NCBI GenBank assembly: GCA_016550425.1
Contig: JABXGS010000087.1
Location: 1-35,779 of the forward strand
Length of the DNA stretch: 35,779 bases
Origin: an archaeon
GTDB lineage: Archaea; Asgardarchaeota; Hermodarchaeia; Hermodarchaeales; Hermodarchaeaceae
Reading direction: 5' to 3'
The position numbers were made by a program, and so were the translations under genes. Each line of letters starts with the position of its first letter. Position 1 is the stretch's first letter. The notes under the pieces were generated by a model. That model saw nothing but the letters and a program-made list of their open reading frames with translations, made no database searches and was not told the origin of the DNA. This document shows positions 16,296 through 23,975 of this stretch, in pieces.

Positions 16296-16357
16296 AACCA
16301 GTCGAACTCTGCCCCAGTGCAGGCGAGAGACACTGGGACAGAGCACTGTGACTGGTT
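16296..16357. repeat. Inverted repeat 2, long two-part hairpin at the end of the small minus-strand gene
   Basis: The inner arms CTCTGCCCCAGTG (16307-16319) and CACTGGGACAGAG (16331-16343) pair over 13 bp with a single mismatch or wobble around an 11-nt loop. Outer arms AACCAGTC (16296-16303) and GACTGGTT (16350-16357) extend the structure across a short internal loop. It includes the first bases of the convergent gene's stop codon, so it may end or stabilise both transcripts, or be an independent structured RNA. Confidence 0.55.
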
Positions 16358-16703
16358 AAGTGGCTTCATCGAGGACTAAGCTAACAAATTTACCCAATCG
16401 ACCCGTGTGTTGAATAGCCTTGATCAGTCGGGCCTCGTGCGTCGACTTCTTGACAAGAAGATGATTCTCTCGGACGACAGCGAGTTCCGTGAGAAGGTCA
16501 TAGAGTCGACGTAGTTCAACTCGATCGACTTGCTCAGAAAGGCGTTCCAGGAGGCGGAACACATCGGTCATTTCAACCTTCTCGAGCTGGTCAAGTTGCT
16601 CCGTGACATTATGCGACCGCAAATAGGATCGGGCTAGTCGTAAAATTGGGTCGCTTGCGTTTTCTGTCCCTGTGGTCACGGCAATTCCCCTCAGAGTCGC
16701 CAT
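16356..16703 (-). CDS. Unknown small helical protein
   Basis: A 115-residue protein I do not recognise. From about residue 15 on it looks almost wholly helical, rich in Leu, Glu, Arg and Val (for example LERLSEQVDRVELRRLYDLL), possibly forming a helical bundle or coiled coil. No signal peptide, membrane segment, cysteine or catalytic motif is visible. The ATG at 16703 lies 1 nt after the stop of the upstream small gene and has GGGGGTGCG just ahead of it, so the two are certainly one operon. The longer in-frame ATG at 16805 would run back through the upstream gene and is rejected. Confidence 0.7.
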   Translation of the reverse strand: MATLRGIAVTTGTENASDPILRLARSYLRSHNVTEQLDQLEKVEMTDVFRLLERLSEQVDRVELRRLYDLLTELAVVRENHLLVKKSTHEARLIKAIQHTGRLGKFVSLVLDEAT

Positions 16704-16704
16704 G

Positions 16705-16968
16705 TTACGCACCCCCGATGCTGGCGACGTTAGAGATTTCTTGACCATTGGGCTCAACGCGTACGCGAACTCCGCTGGGAGTCGCTTCAACGATGACCCG
16801 ACCATTAAGGCCGCAGGTATCCTTGACTAATTCTAATAGCAAGGTACCAATTGCTCCGATTTCTCGGAGGTCTTCACATCCCGTCTTCGGGGTAATACAG
16901 AGATCAATTGGGTAGGCGTCCGTGACGCCAATCATTCGCTGGGTTTCTTCCATCAGTTCTGTAGCCAC
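16705..16968 (-). CDS. Unknown small alpha/beta protein
   Basis: An 87-residue protein I do not recognise. It has an N-terminal helix (ELMEETQRMIG), two cysteines in IDLCITPKTGCEDL, a central helix AIGTLLLELVKDTCG, then strands RVIVEATPSGVRVRVEPNG. The start is best placed at GTG 16968: AAAGGTGGAG lies 6 nt upstream. An ATG at 16953 lacks a ribosome binding site, and the in-frame ATG at 17019 would add a hydrophobic stretch that looks like non-coding sequence. It is the first gene of a two-gene operon converging on the gelsolin gene; no functional link is proven. Confidence 0.65.
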   Translation of the reverse strand: MATELMEETQRMIGVTDAYPIDLCITPKTGCEDLREIGAIGTLLLELVKDTCGLNGRVIVEATPSGVRVRVEPNGQEISNVASIGGA

Positions 16969-17063
16969 TTTTTTCTCCACCTTTCTAAACACAACTAGGA
17001 AAAATAAGAACGTGAACACAATGCCGTAGTGATATTCGTACTGAGCAAGCCAACTCAGTTTAT

Positions 17064-17079
17064 CCGTTCTTTAGAACGG
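17064..17079. repeat. Perfect palindrome A upstream of regulator copy 3
   Basis: CCGTTCT (17064-17070) and AGAACGG (17073-17079) form perfect 7-bp arms separated by TT. It is preceded by TAT, as is the related palindrome at 17194-17215, so the nine-base word TATCCGTTC occurs twice in this gap. It may be an operator. Confidence 0.5.
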
Positions 17080-17193
17080 CCAAACATCAGATGTCCACGG
17101 ACCCATTGTGCGTTTTTCACATCCGGTAATTTTTCCCTTGCGAGTGTGTTTGCTGGAATCTATTACAAACAATGGATACTAGCCTTTAAGTAT

Positions 17194-17215
17194 CCGTTCA
17201 GAGAGCGGTGAACGG
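17194..17215. repeat. Palindrome B upstream of regulator copy 3
   Basis: CCGTTCA (17194-17200) and TGAACGG (17209-17215) are perfect 7-bp arms with an 8-nt spacer. The left arm shares TATCCGTTC with palindrome A, 130 nt away. Both lie in the 418-nt gap between the divergent small-gene operon and regulator copy 3, which otherwise shows no gene. Confidence 0.5.
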
Positions 17216-17322
17216 AGCTGACAAAAAAGCCGATTCATCGAAAAAAACCATCCAGAGCTTAGAATAGACTTTAAACACGTTAATGGTGATGCATTCCTGT
17301 AACAGGATTTTGAGTCATCTTC

Positions 17323-17328
17323 TATAAT
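17323..17328 (+). promoter_or_regulatory. TATA-like element before regulator copy 3
   Basis: TATAAT within TTCTATAATTTC would start transcription near 17351. That is 36 nt before the GTG at 17387 and just ahead of an ATG at 17358 that opens a 19-codon reading frame overlapping the regulator start. Confidence 0.4.
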
Positions 17329-17386
17329 TTCAACTTTTCGTCAAAAGGAAACTTTTTATGCCTGTTTCTTTCTTTCTGACGATGGT

Positions 17387-18823
17387 GTGGCGCGCGTGCA
17401 ATCGGTGGTTGAAGTAGCAGATTTACTCTCATCATTGAAGCACAATATTCATGAAAATATGCGCCCAAGCGAAGAACTATTCGAAATAGATCTTTTACTC
17501 GATAATCTGAAACTTTATGCAAAACGAGTGAAAGGTGTACCACTTAACGAAGAAGATCACAGGCTCCAACCGTACAAAGAATTCGATGGCATGGTTGTGA
17601 CACCTCGCGAACGAACGTATAATTCGTTGTTGCGACGACTTAAGGTCATCCTTCGATTCAACATCACTTCTTATGAGAAGGTTACCCGGGATCTATTACG
17701 GGGATTAATCTCTGAAGAAGCCGATCGGATAACTGGAAGAGAAATCCGGTTAATGACGTTGCTGTATCAACGCCCCAACACGCCGCAGGCACAAATGGTA
17801 AAAGAGTTGAATGTCAGTCTGCCTACGATACGAAAGGACATCAAGACCTTAGAAGAGAAAATTGGTTTAAGGTTTGCCAATATGGTTGACTGGGGACGGT
17901 TTAAATTACGGCATTACGGGATTTTCTTCATTACCTCAGGTGTTGAAGCATCGAAGAATCTCGCAAAGGTCCTAAATGAAGAGATGTCCACTTATTTGAG
18001 AAGAGTGAATTTTGATACAACATTTCAGAGGGGCTTTGCCGGTTTTCTGATCCCGGATCAAGGAAAACCCACACAACTCTTTTCAGAGCAAATTAAATTG
18101 TTAAGCGAAAAGTTCTTCGAAGAGTACCAGCTCCACCAAATTAAGAAATACAACCAATCGATTTGCTTTGATCATTTTGACTATGAAACCAGCACATGGA
18201 TGATTGAAGGTGATGTTTCAACTCTCGGCCTTCTTAATTTTGTACGGGAAAACTGGGCGATTCTTCCAAAGCCACGAGGGTTATCCAATACTCTAGCACG
18301 TCCTTTCGATGACCTTGATTATTATCTTGCCTGTTTATTAGGTGGGGATAGTAATGCACCAATGAAGAAAATTTTAAGCAGATTAGAAGCAGTGGGAATC
18401 AAAGCACCTCGAACAACTGTATCTACACGAAAGAACCGTCTCCACAAAGAAAGGACATTGGAACCCTTTTTCACTTTTGGGACGCCACAACTCCCCTTTT
18501 TCATTACTTTTGCAATTAGATGCGAGCCACATATTGCAGAGCAGCTGGCTGTGGCTGTTGCACAAATGCCACAGGGTTTCGTGTCAATTTCGAATATGGG
18601 TTGTGTTATTAATGTGTATGTGCCCGCAAGGAGCCTTGGAACTATTCTAAATCTTCTTTCACTAACACTTGAGGAGGAGGGAGTTCATGAGGTGTGGCAG
18701 ATGCAACAGTATCGCAATATGGGATCTTATGGACCTGCACGAATTGCTCATAAGTGGAATGGGTCATATTGGACCTGGTCTGAGGATGAATTCGCTCTTC
18801 CATCTTTGGGACTCGAGTTCTAA
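17387..18823 (+). CDS. Large putative transcription regulator with two winged-helix/RAM-like halves (copy 3 of 3)
   Basis: A 478-residue paralogue of the proteins at 10855-13695. It shares DNLKLYAKR in the helical N-terminal domain, a helix-turn-helix at about 130-170 (AQMVKELNVSLPTIRKDIKT), the FLIPDQGKPTQLFSEQIKLL segment of the first alpha/beta domain, a second DNA-binding-like segment at about 325-355 (APRTTVSTRKNRLHKE), a second alpha/beta domain (FAIRCEPHIAEQLAVAVAQM) and the C-terminal HKWNGSYWTW. It is the most divergent copy: the HP-x-FSH and NTAE motifs are absent. The GTG at 17387 has no Shine-Dalgarno sequence; GTG 17396 is possible. It is followed at 61 nt by two nucleotidyltransferase genes on the same strand. 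Confidence 0.72.
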   Translation: MARVQSVVEVADLLSSLKHNIHENMRPSEELFEIDLLLDNLKLYAKRVKGVPLNEEDHRLQPYKEFDGMVVTPRERTYNSLLRRLKVILRFNITSYEKVTRDLLRGLISEEADRITGREIRLMTLLYQRPNTPQAQMVKELNVSLPTIRKDIKTLEEKIGLRFANMVDWGRFKLRHYGIFFITSGVEASKNLAKVLNEEMSTYLRRVNFDTTFQRGFAGFLIPDQGKPTQLFSEQIKLLSEKFFEEYQLHQIKKYNQSICFDHFDYETSTWMIEGDVSTLGLLNFVRENWAILPKPRGLSNTLARPFDDLDYYLACLLGGDSNAPMKKILSRLEAVGIKAPRTTVSTRKNRLHKERTLEPFFTFGTPQLPFFITFAIRCEPHIAEQLAVAVAQMPQGFVSISNMGCVINVYVPARSLGTILNLLSLTLEEEGVHEVWQMQQYRNMGSYGPARIAHKWNGSYWTWSEDEFALPSLGLEF

Positions 18824-18884
18824 CAATTAAATACGAAAGATATTTGTTTAGCGGAATTCAGGGTAGGAGTCCTTTCAATATTAG

Positions 18885-19925
18885 GTGGTGCATCGTATTA
18901 GTAGTAAATTGATAGTTCGAGAAGGCGATTTCATTGAAACCATTGAAGGGCTTATTTTTGATGTCAAGGGACTCGTGCATCCACCGGATAGAGTTATCGC
19001 ATTCTTGCGATATTATCCCTCGCCGAATGGGAAGCGAGAAAGAGATGGGCAACGTTATGATAAGGTCTATCATCTAACTGAACGCTTCGATTATCTGCGA
19101 GAACATTATCCACACTATCTATACCATGACAAAGTATTTGGAACAGAATTGCAGAACATACCTCATTCTTTCATACGGGAAATCTTTCATCCGAAGGAAC
19201 AGCTTCTTCGACTGAGAGAGCTTGAGCAACGAGACGCATTGCAGCAAGATGTGGTTACCTTTGCTGATATTATTGAGGAGAAGGCACGGGTTTCAGCTGA
19301 CGCCTTGGGGATTTCTGGTAGTGTCCAAGTAAATCTTCATGGAGAGACCTCAGATATTGATTTGATCGTGTATGGTCGTCGAGAAGCACGAGCAGTACAG
19401 CTGGCATTACGCCGGGCTCATTTGATACCCGAAGAAGGAATTTCGGGGTATCGATTGGACACATACCGAACCGTCTACAACTTACGGTGGTCAGGGACCG
19501 GTATCCCCATCGAAAAGATGCTGTTAGTTGATGGGTTGAAGTCCATGCATGGAGTATTTGGGGGGCACCACTACTTCATTCGAGCAATACTGGATTGGGA
19601 TGAGATTCAAGAGGAATATGGGGATTGCATATACGAACCGATTGGACAGGCTCGAGCCCAATGTACGATTTCTGATGATCGTGATGGTCTATTTACTCCA
19701 TGCCGTTATGAAATTGATGATGTAGTATTTTTGAAAGGAAAGAAAATTCAAGACCTGCGCGAGATAGTCAGTTTTCGTGGACGATTTGCTGAACAGGTCC
19801 GCCAAGACGAAACTGTCGTGGTGCAGGGCATGGTAGAAATAGTCAAATGTGGGAAAGAAAAGTGGGGTCGGTTCTTGTTAGGTGCTCAACCAACAGATAT
19901 CTTATTACCCCGTAATGTCATTTGA
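18885..19925 (+). CDS. Predicted nucleotidyltransferase, COG1665 family (copy 1)
   Basis: A 346-residue protein of an archaeal nucleotidyltransferase-like family. The N-terminus carries GDFIETIEGLIFDVKG followed by HPPDRVIAFLRYYP, and the catalytic-like motif is GISGSVQVNLHGETSDIDLIVYG at about 142-164, with the G-S and D-I-D residues of polymerase-beta-type transferases. The C-terminal part (about 235-345) is a beta-rich domain (VVVQGMVEIVK) that repeats in the next gene. The substrate is unknown; tRNA, nucleotide or small-molecule nucleotidylation are all possible. Starts are GTG 18885 or GTG 18888, with AGG of the TTAGGTGG context just ahead; GGTAGGAG at 18862-18869 is the other candidate ribosome binding site. 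Confidence 0.8.
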   Translation: MVHRISSKLIVREGDFIETIEGLIFDVKGLVHPPDRVIAFLRYYPSPNGKRERDGQRYDKVYHLTERFDYLREHYPHYLYHDKVFGTELQNIPHSFIREIFHPKEQLLRLRELEQRDALQQDVVTFADIIEEKARVSADALGISGSVQVNLHGETSDIDLIVYGRREARAVQLALRRAHLIPEEGISGYRLDTYRTVYNLRWSGTGIPIEKMLLVDGLKSMHGVFGGHHYFIRAILDWDEIQEEYGDCIYEPIGQARAQCTISDDRDGLFTPCRYEIDDVVFLKGKKIQDLREIVSFRGRFAEQVRQDETVVVQGMVEIVKCGKEKWGRFLLGAQPTDILLPRNVI

Positions 19926-19947
19926 TTAGTATGCTGGTGGTTTAGGG

Positions 19948-20994
19948 GTGGCACGGCTTCCAAAAGACAAAGACTTTATCGAAACCAAAGAGGGATTATT
20001 TTTTACTGTTGTGGGATATTTGCATCCCCCAAATGCATATACTGCATACTTGAAGTACCGTCCGGATTCAAAGGGCAAATGGGAACGGGGAGGTGTTCGG
20101 TACCAGCGGATGATGCAAGTGTATAGTGCTGCTGAAGTGCAATCCAGCAGTAGTTGGTTACTGAAACATTTTCCTGAATACATCAAACTTGATCCAGTAC
20201 GAGGGATTAAACTGCCATTGGTTCCTTGGGAGAATACTGTTGCTTATTATTTACCTGAGGTACGAATGGCTGAGATACTCCGCGATCCGCAAGATCCGCT
20301 GGAATCAAAGGCGAAGGCGTTGGTTACTCTGCTATCCGAAGCCAGTGGAGTTGACTTGAGCAGGTTTGGTGTTTCCGGATCGATTCTTTTAGAAATTCAT
20401 AATCCAATGTTTTCCGATATTGATTTGCTCGTGTATGGATTAGAGAATGTGCAACGTGTTCGGGATGTGATGGACGAGTTATTTGGAGAGAATAAGGTCA
20501 AGCCCTACTCAGGGGAAGAGGTTCAATCATGGCAATTGCGGCAGGTAAGGATACTGGGAGTTCCTGCTCGCTACGCAGAACAAATTGCGTGGTCACATTG
20601 GCAACGTGGACGATTTGGAAAAACAGCTTTTTCGATAGGCGCAGTTCGAATGGACGGGGAAATCATGAACCAATATGGAGCTGAAACCTATTCGCCGGTA
20701 GAAGCTGTTGAATTCACAGCCACGATTATTGAGGATGAGGAAAACCTCTTTGTGCCAGCCCGATATTTTGTGGGTGATATCAACATGGAGGAGGGGTATA
20801 CAGAATTACCTGCGTTAACGGAAGTAATTTCATTTGAAGGAGTGTTTGCAGCAGTTTTCAACAAAGGTGACCGGGTTAGGATCCGTGGAATGGTGGAGGC
20901 GGTTCGTGACGAGAAGGAGAATATCCTTCGAAACCATGTGATTGTTGGCACCTTGTCTTCGCAGGGTTGGATTGTGCGGCTTACTTCGGCATAA
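19948..20994 (+). CDS. Predicted nucleotidyltransferase, COG1665 family (copy 2)
   Basis: A 348-residue tandem paralogue of the preceding gene. It repeats KDFIETKEGLFFTVVG and HPPNAYTAYLKYRP at the N-terminus, and the catalytic-like GVSGSILLEIHNPMFSDIDLLVYG at about 140-163. The C-terminal part again has the RARYFVGDI-like and RVRIRGMVEAV strands. Both copies keep the two aspartates of the D-I-D motif, so both may be active. The GTG at 19948 is 22 nt after the previous stop and within GGGGTG, with no separate ribosome binding site of good spacing, so the pair is probably translated from one mRNA. A role in nucleotide or RNA metabolism is plausible but unproven. Confidence 0.8.
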   Translation: MARLPKDKDFIETKEGLFFTVVGYLHPPNAYTAYLKYRPDSKGKWERGGVRYQRMMQVYSAAEVQSSSSWLLKHFPEYIKLDPVRGIKLPLVPWENTVAYYLPEVRMAEILRDPQDPLESKAKALVTLLSEASGVDLSRFGVSGSILLEIHNPMFSDIDLLVYGLENVQRVRDVMDELFGENKVKPYSGEEVQSWQLRQVRILGVPARYAEQIAWSHWQRGRFGKTAFSIGAVRMDGEIMNQYGAETYSPVEAVEFTATIIEDEENLFVPARYFVGDINMEEGYTELPALTEVISFEGVFAAVFNKGDRVRIRGMVEAVRDEKENILRNHVIVGTLSSQGWIVRLTSA

Positions 20995-21035
20995 ACTATT
21001 AGCTGTTTTTTGCTGCTTTGGACTTCAGCAAGAGA

Positions 21036-21046
21036 TTTATTAAAGG
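21036..21046 (+). promoter_or_regulatory. TATA-like element before fwdD
   Basis: TTTATTAAAGG lies about 50 nt before the ATG of fwdD at 21091. A start near 21066 would leave a 25-nt leader that includes the GTGGAGTG sequence preceding the ATG. Confidence 0.4.
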
Positions 21047-21090
21047 TAATCAGTTATCGGTGGCATTCATAAGTGGAGTGTCGAAAAACA

Positions 21091-21489
21091 ATGCCTAGCT
21101 TGGAAGTTGTGTTACTGACCGGTCGGACTCGCCGTCAAGGTGTCGGTCTTGAGGCTGGAAAACTAAGCGATATTTACCATGAGGCAACAACTCAGATTCG
21201 CCTTGATCCGACGGACTTGGAGAAACTTAAGATAGAACCTGGTGATATCGTAGAGGTTACCACAGAGCATGGCACTGTAGTACTTCGGGCAGAACTTGCA
21301 CCTCGCCCCAGTGAGGGTATGGGTTTTATTCCATATGGTCCTTGGGCGAATTGCGTTATTAGTGGAGATACAGATAGCACAGGTATGCCGACTATGAAAG
21401 GCTTGAAGGCAAAAGTGACTCCAGCGCCAGACAAGCAGGTATTGACCTTGCAGGAATTGTTTGCGCATATACGCAATTCTAGAGCTTAG
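21091..21489 (+). CDS. fwdD: Formylmethanofuran dehydrogenase subunit D
   Basis: A 132-residue molybdopterin-dinucleotide-binding domain protein, the size of FwdD/FmdD. It begins MPSLEVVLLTGRTRRQGVGLE, has the GDIVEVTTEHGTVVLRA strand pair near residue 48, and the MGFIPYGPWANCVISGDTDSTGMP block that lines the cofactor in this family. With FwdB it forms the tungsten- or molybdenum-containing catalytic module that reduces CO2 to formate in methanofuran-dependent CO2 fixation. The ATG at 21091 is preferred to GTG 21073, because the conserved start of the fold and GTGGAGTG 10 nt upstream fit it. fwdB is 3.5 kb away; subunits A and C are not in this window. The next gene begins 32 nt downstream. 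Confidence 0.9.
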   Translation: MPSLEVVLLTGRTRRQGVGLEAGKLSDIYHEATTQIRLDPTDLEKLKIEPGDIVEVTTEHGTVVLRAELAPRPSEGMGFIPYGPWANCVISGDTDSTGMPTMKGLKAKVTPAPDKQVLTLQELFAHIRNSRA

Positions 21490-21521
21490 TATGATGGCAT
21501 TCCACTAAGTTTGGGATATTC

Positions 21522-23705
21522 ATGATTACAGTCATCATTCTAAGTCTCGCAATTTTCATTGGGTTGTTAGCGATTCTGGTTGCTATTTTGTTTTATCGAC
21601 TAGTAATGCGTGAAGATGAAGGAAATGAAAAGATGCGAGAAGTGAGTAACCTCATTGAAGAAGGCGCCCACTCGTTTCTATCGGTCCAATATCGGATTCT
21701 TGCCTTTTTCACAATCGTAATGGCTGTGATTATTGCTGTAGCTGAGTTTTTCTTTGGATCGGCAACTCTTATTTCCATTGCGCTAGCAACGGCCGTATCC
21801 TTTATCATAGGATGTTTAGCTAGCATGCTTGCTGGATATATTGGTATGATGGTTGCGACGCGAGCAAACCGCCGCACAGCAGCAGCAGCGGAAGCTGGAG
21901 GCATGAAACCAGCTTTTCGAGTAGCTTTCCGAGCTGGATCCGTCATGGGCCTAATTATCAGCGGAATAGCACTTTCGGGAATTGCAGCCTTGTACATGCT
22001 CTGGAATTTTGTTTTTCCTTTTCTCGGAGTCGAAGGTGAAGTTGCTCTGTGGGAGATTATCGTTGGTTTTTCATTCGGTGCTAGCAGTGTGGCTTTATTC
22101 GCAAGAGCTGGAGGAGGAATTTTCACAAAAACGGCGGATGTTGCAGCCGACATTGTTGGAAAAGTAGATTACGATATTCCAGAAGACGATCCACGAAATC
22201 CAGCAGCGGTTGCAGATGCAGTCGGAGATAATGTGGGTGACGTTGCCGGAACAGGAGCAGATATTTTTGACAGTAACATTGCTGCAATTTTAGCAGCATC
22301 AATTTTAGGTGCTACAATCGACCTAGCACTTTCTAATAACGGGATCAGCCCAATAATTCCGTATGGAATGGTTCCACTTCTAATTACAACCTTAGGTGGG
22401 ATTGCAGCTGTTATTGGAGTTTTCACGGTTCGTACAAGTGAGAGTTGCGAGCCGGATTGTTCAATCAATCATGGAACTTATTATTCGACTATTCTGTTTG
22501 GAGTACTTGTGGTAATTGTCTTATTCCTTCTTCAGATACCCATTGTAATTGCTGTTGCGGGTATACTTGGGCTTTTAGCCGGAGTTCTTATCGGATTCGT
22601 CTCAGATATCTTTACTAACAATTATGGGCTAGGACGATTTCAACCTGTACAGAGTATGATAAGATCTGCAGAAACAAGCACTGGAACCTTAGCATTATCT
22701 GGTTATTCATATGGTCTTCTAAGCGTTGTTCCTTCAGTAGTGGGAATTGCAGTTGCACTGGTAGCTGCTTTTACTCTTGGAACCCTAATTCCTATCCCTG
22801 GACCAATTGGGTTCTGGCAGGCTGGTGTTTTTTCAGTATCGATTGCCGCCGTTGGATTACTTGCCACAAATGGTCTAGTAGTGAGTGCAGATGCTTATGG
22901 ACCAATTGTAGATAATGCGCGGGGTATCATTGAGCAATCCGGAGCATCAAAAGAAGCAATAGAAGAATGCGATAAACTGGATGCAATTGGAAACACTACT
23001 AAGGCGATCACAAAAGGTTTTGCCATCGGTGCTTCAGCGTTATCAGTTTTTGCACTTTTTGCAGCCTATATTCAGCTCGCTTCTCAATTAAGCGGTACGG
23101 TCATTTACATCGACCTTTTGAATCCCATTGTGCTTGCAGGAGCGTTAATTGGAGGTATACTGCCAGCCGCGTTCTCAGCGATTTTAATTCTGGGTGTTCA
23201 AAAAAATGCTGACAAACTTATTCATGAGATCCATCGACAATTCCGAGATGAGCCAGGAATTCTCCAAGGAACAGTCAAGCCAAATTATGATCGGGGGATC
23301 AAAATTTCTACTCAAGGCGCCTTACGCGAACTTCTACCAGCCACTATCATCGCCATCATCACCACAATTATTACAGGAATCATCTTGGGCCTCGAAGCAC
23401 TTGCCGCCTATCTTGCGGGTGCAGTTATTGTTGGACTCATCCTTGCCTTATTCATGGATAACGCAGGTGGAGCTTGGGATAACGCCAAGAAATTCATCGA
23501 ATCCCCTGCTTACGATCACGATAAGCCTAACTACCATAAAATACATTCAGCATCAGTAGTTGGCGACACCATAGGTGATCCATTCAAAGACACCGCTGGA
23601 CCCTCCATCAATACTCTTCTCGCTCTCACAAGTCTCACAGCCACCATCTTCTTACCGCTAATTTGGACTGGACATCTGTGGATAATCCTACTCTTGTTTC
23701 CATAG
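21522..23705 (+). CDS. hppA: Membrane-bound ion-pumping pyrophosphatase, K+-independent type
   Basis: A 727-residue integral membrane pyrophosphatase with about 16 helices. The active-site loops are plain: GGGIFTKTADVAADIVGKVD, then PEDDPRNPAAVADAVGDNVGD and GTGADIFDSN, plus DAYGPIVDNARGIIE and the C-terminal DNAGGAWDNAKKFIE and GDPFKDTAGPSIN. The stretch GNTTKAITKGFAIG has Lys and Thr at the two positions that are Ala and Gly/Ala in K+-dependent enzymes, so a K+-independent proton pump is predicted. The enzyme converts PPi hydrolysis into an ion gradient, recovering energy from biosynthetic PPi. It starts 32 nt after fwdD on the same strand, so both may lie on one transcript. Confidence 0.97.
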   Translation: MITVIILSLAIFIGLLAILVAILFYRLVMREDEGNEKMREVSNLIEEGAHSFLSVQYRILAFFTIVMAVIIAVAEFFFGSATLISIALATAVSFIIGCLASMLAGYIGMMVATRANRRTAAAAEAGGMKPAFRVAFRAGSVMGLIISGIALSGIAALYMLWNFVFPFLGVEGEVALWEIIVGFSFGASSVALFARAGGGIFTKTADVAADIVGKVDYDIPEDDPRNPAAVADAVGDNVGDVAGTGADIFDSNIAAILAASILGATIDLALSNNGISPIIPYGMVPLLITTLGGIAAVIGVFTVRTSESCEPDCSINHGTYYSTILFGVLVVIVLFLLQIPIVIAVAGILGLLAGVLIGFVSDIFTNNYGLGRFQPVQSMIRSAETSTGTLALSGYSYGLLSVVPSVVGIAVALVAAFTLGTLIPIPGPIGFWQAGVFSVSIAAVGLLATNGLVVSADAYGPIVDNARGIIEQSGASKEAIEECDKLDAIGNTTKAITKGFAIGASALSVFALFAAYIQLASQLSGTVIYIDLLNPIVLAGALIGGILPAAFSAILILGVQKNADKLIHEIHRQFRDEPGILQGTVKPNYDRGIKISTQGALRELLPATIIAIITTIITGIILGLEALAAYLAGAVIVGLILALFMDNAGGAWDNAKKFIESPAYDHDKPNYHKIHSASVVGDTIGDPFKDTAGPSINTLLALTSLTATIFLPLIWTGHLWIILLLFP

Positions 23706-23842
23706 TGAATGCAGAACATTGGGGGATATGGAATAATCGTTGTTATATGATGCCTAGAGGTAAAAAATTACTATTTAAAAAAATAAGACCTAATTGGTCC
23801 AAGAGCCAAGCAGTCATCAGTAATAATTTCCCCAGGAATTAT

Positions 23843-23878
23843 TTCCGAACTAGCTAGTTCGGAATCAACTCTTTTTTT
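23843..23878 (+). terminator. Perfect 22-nt palindrome plus T-run after hppA
   Basis: TTCCGAACTAG (23843-23853) is followed directly by its reverse complement (23854-23864); seven Ts follow at 23872-23878. It lies 137 nt after the hppA stop. The T-run supports transcription termination on the plus strand; a zero-spacer palindrome could also be a protein-binding site. The rest of the 270-nt gap to 23976 shows nothing clear. Confidence 0.5.
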
Positions 23879-23975
23879 CTCATCTAAAATAAGAAATACT
23901 AACTGCCCGGATTCCATGCATTGAAAAACCCTGATATCGCGTTGGACTTAGCTCTAAGGTTAGGGTCTGATTGTT

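Noticed and set aside
21593..22153. 186-codon open frame antisense to hppA
   Set aside because: It is an antisense artefact of a conserved membrane pyrophosphatase gene; the translation is rich in Pro, Ala and Ser and lacks any domain.
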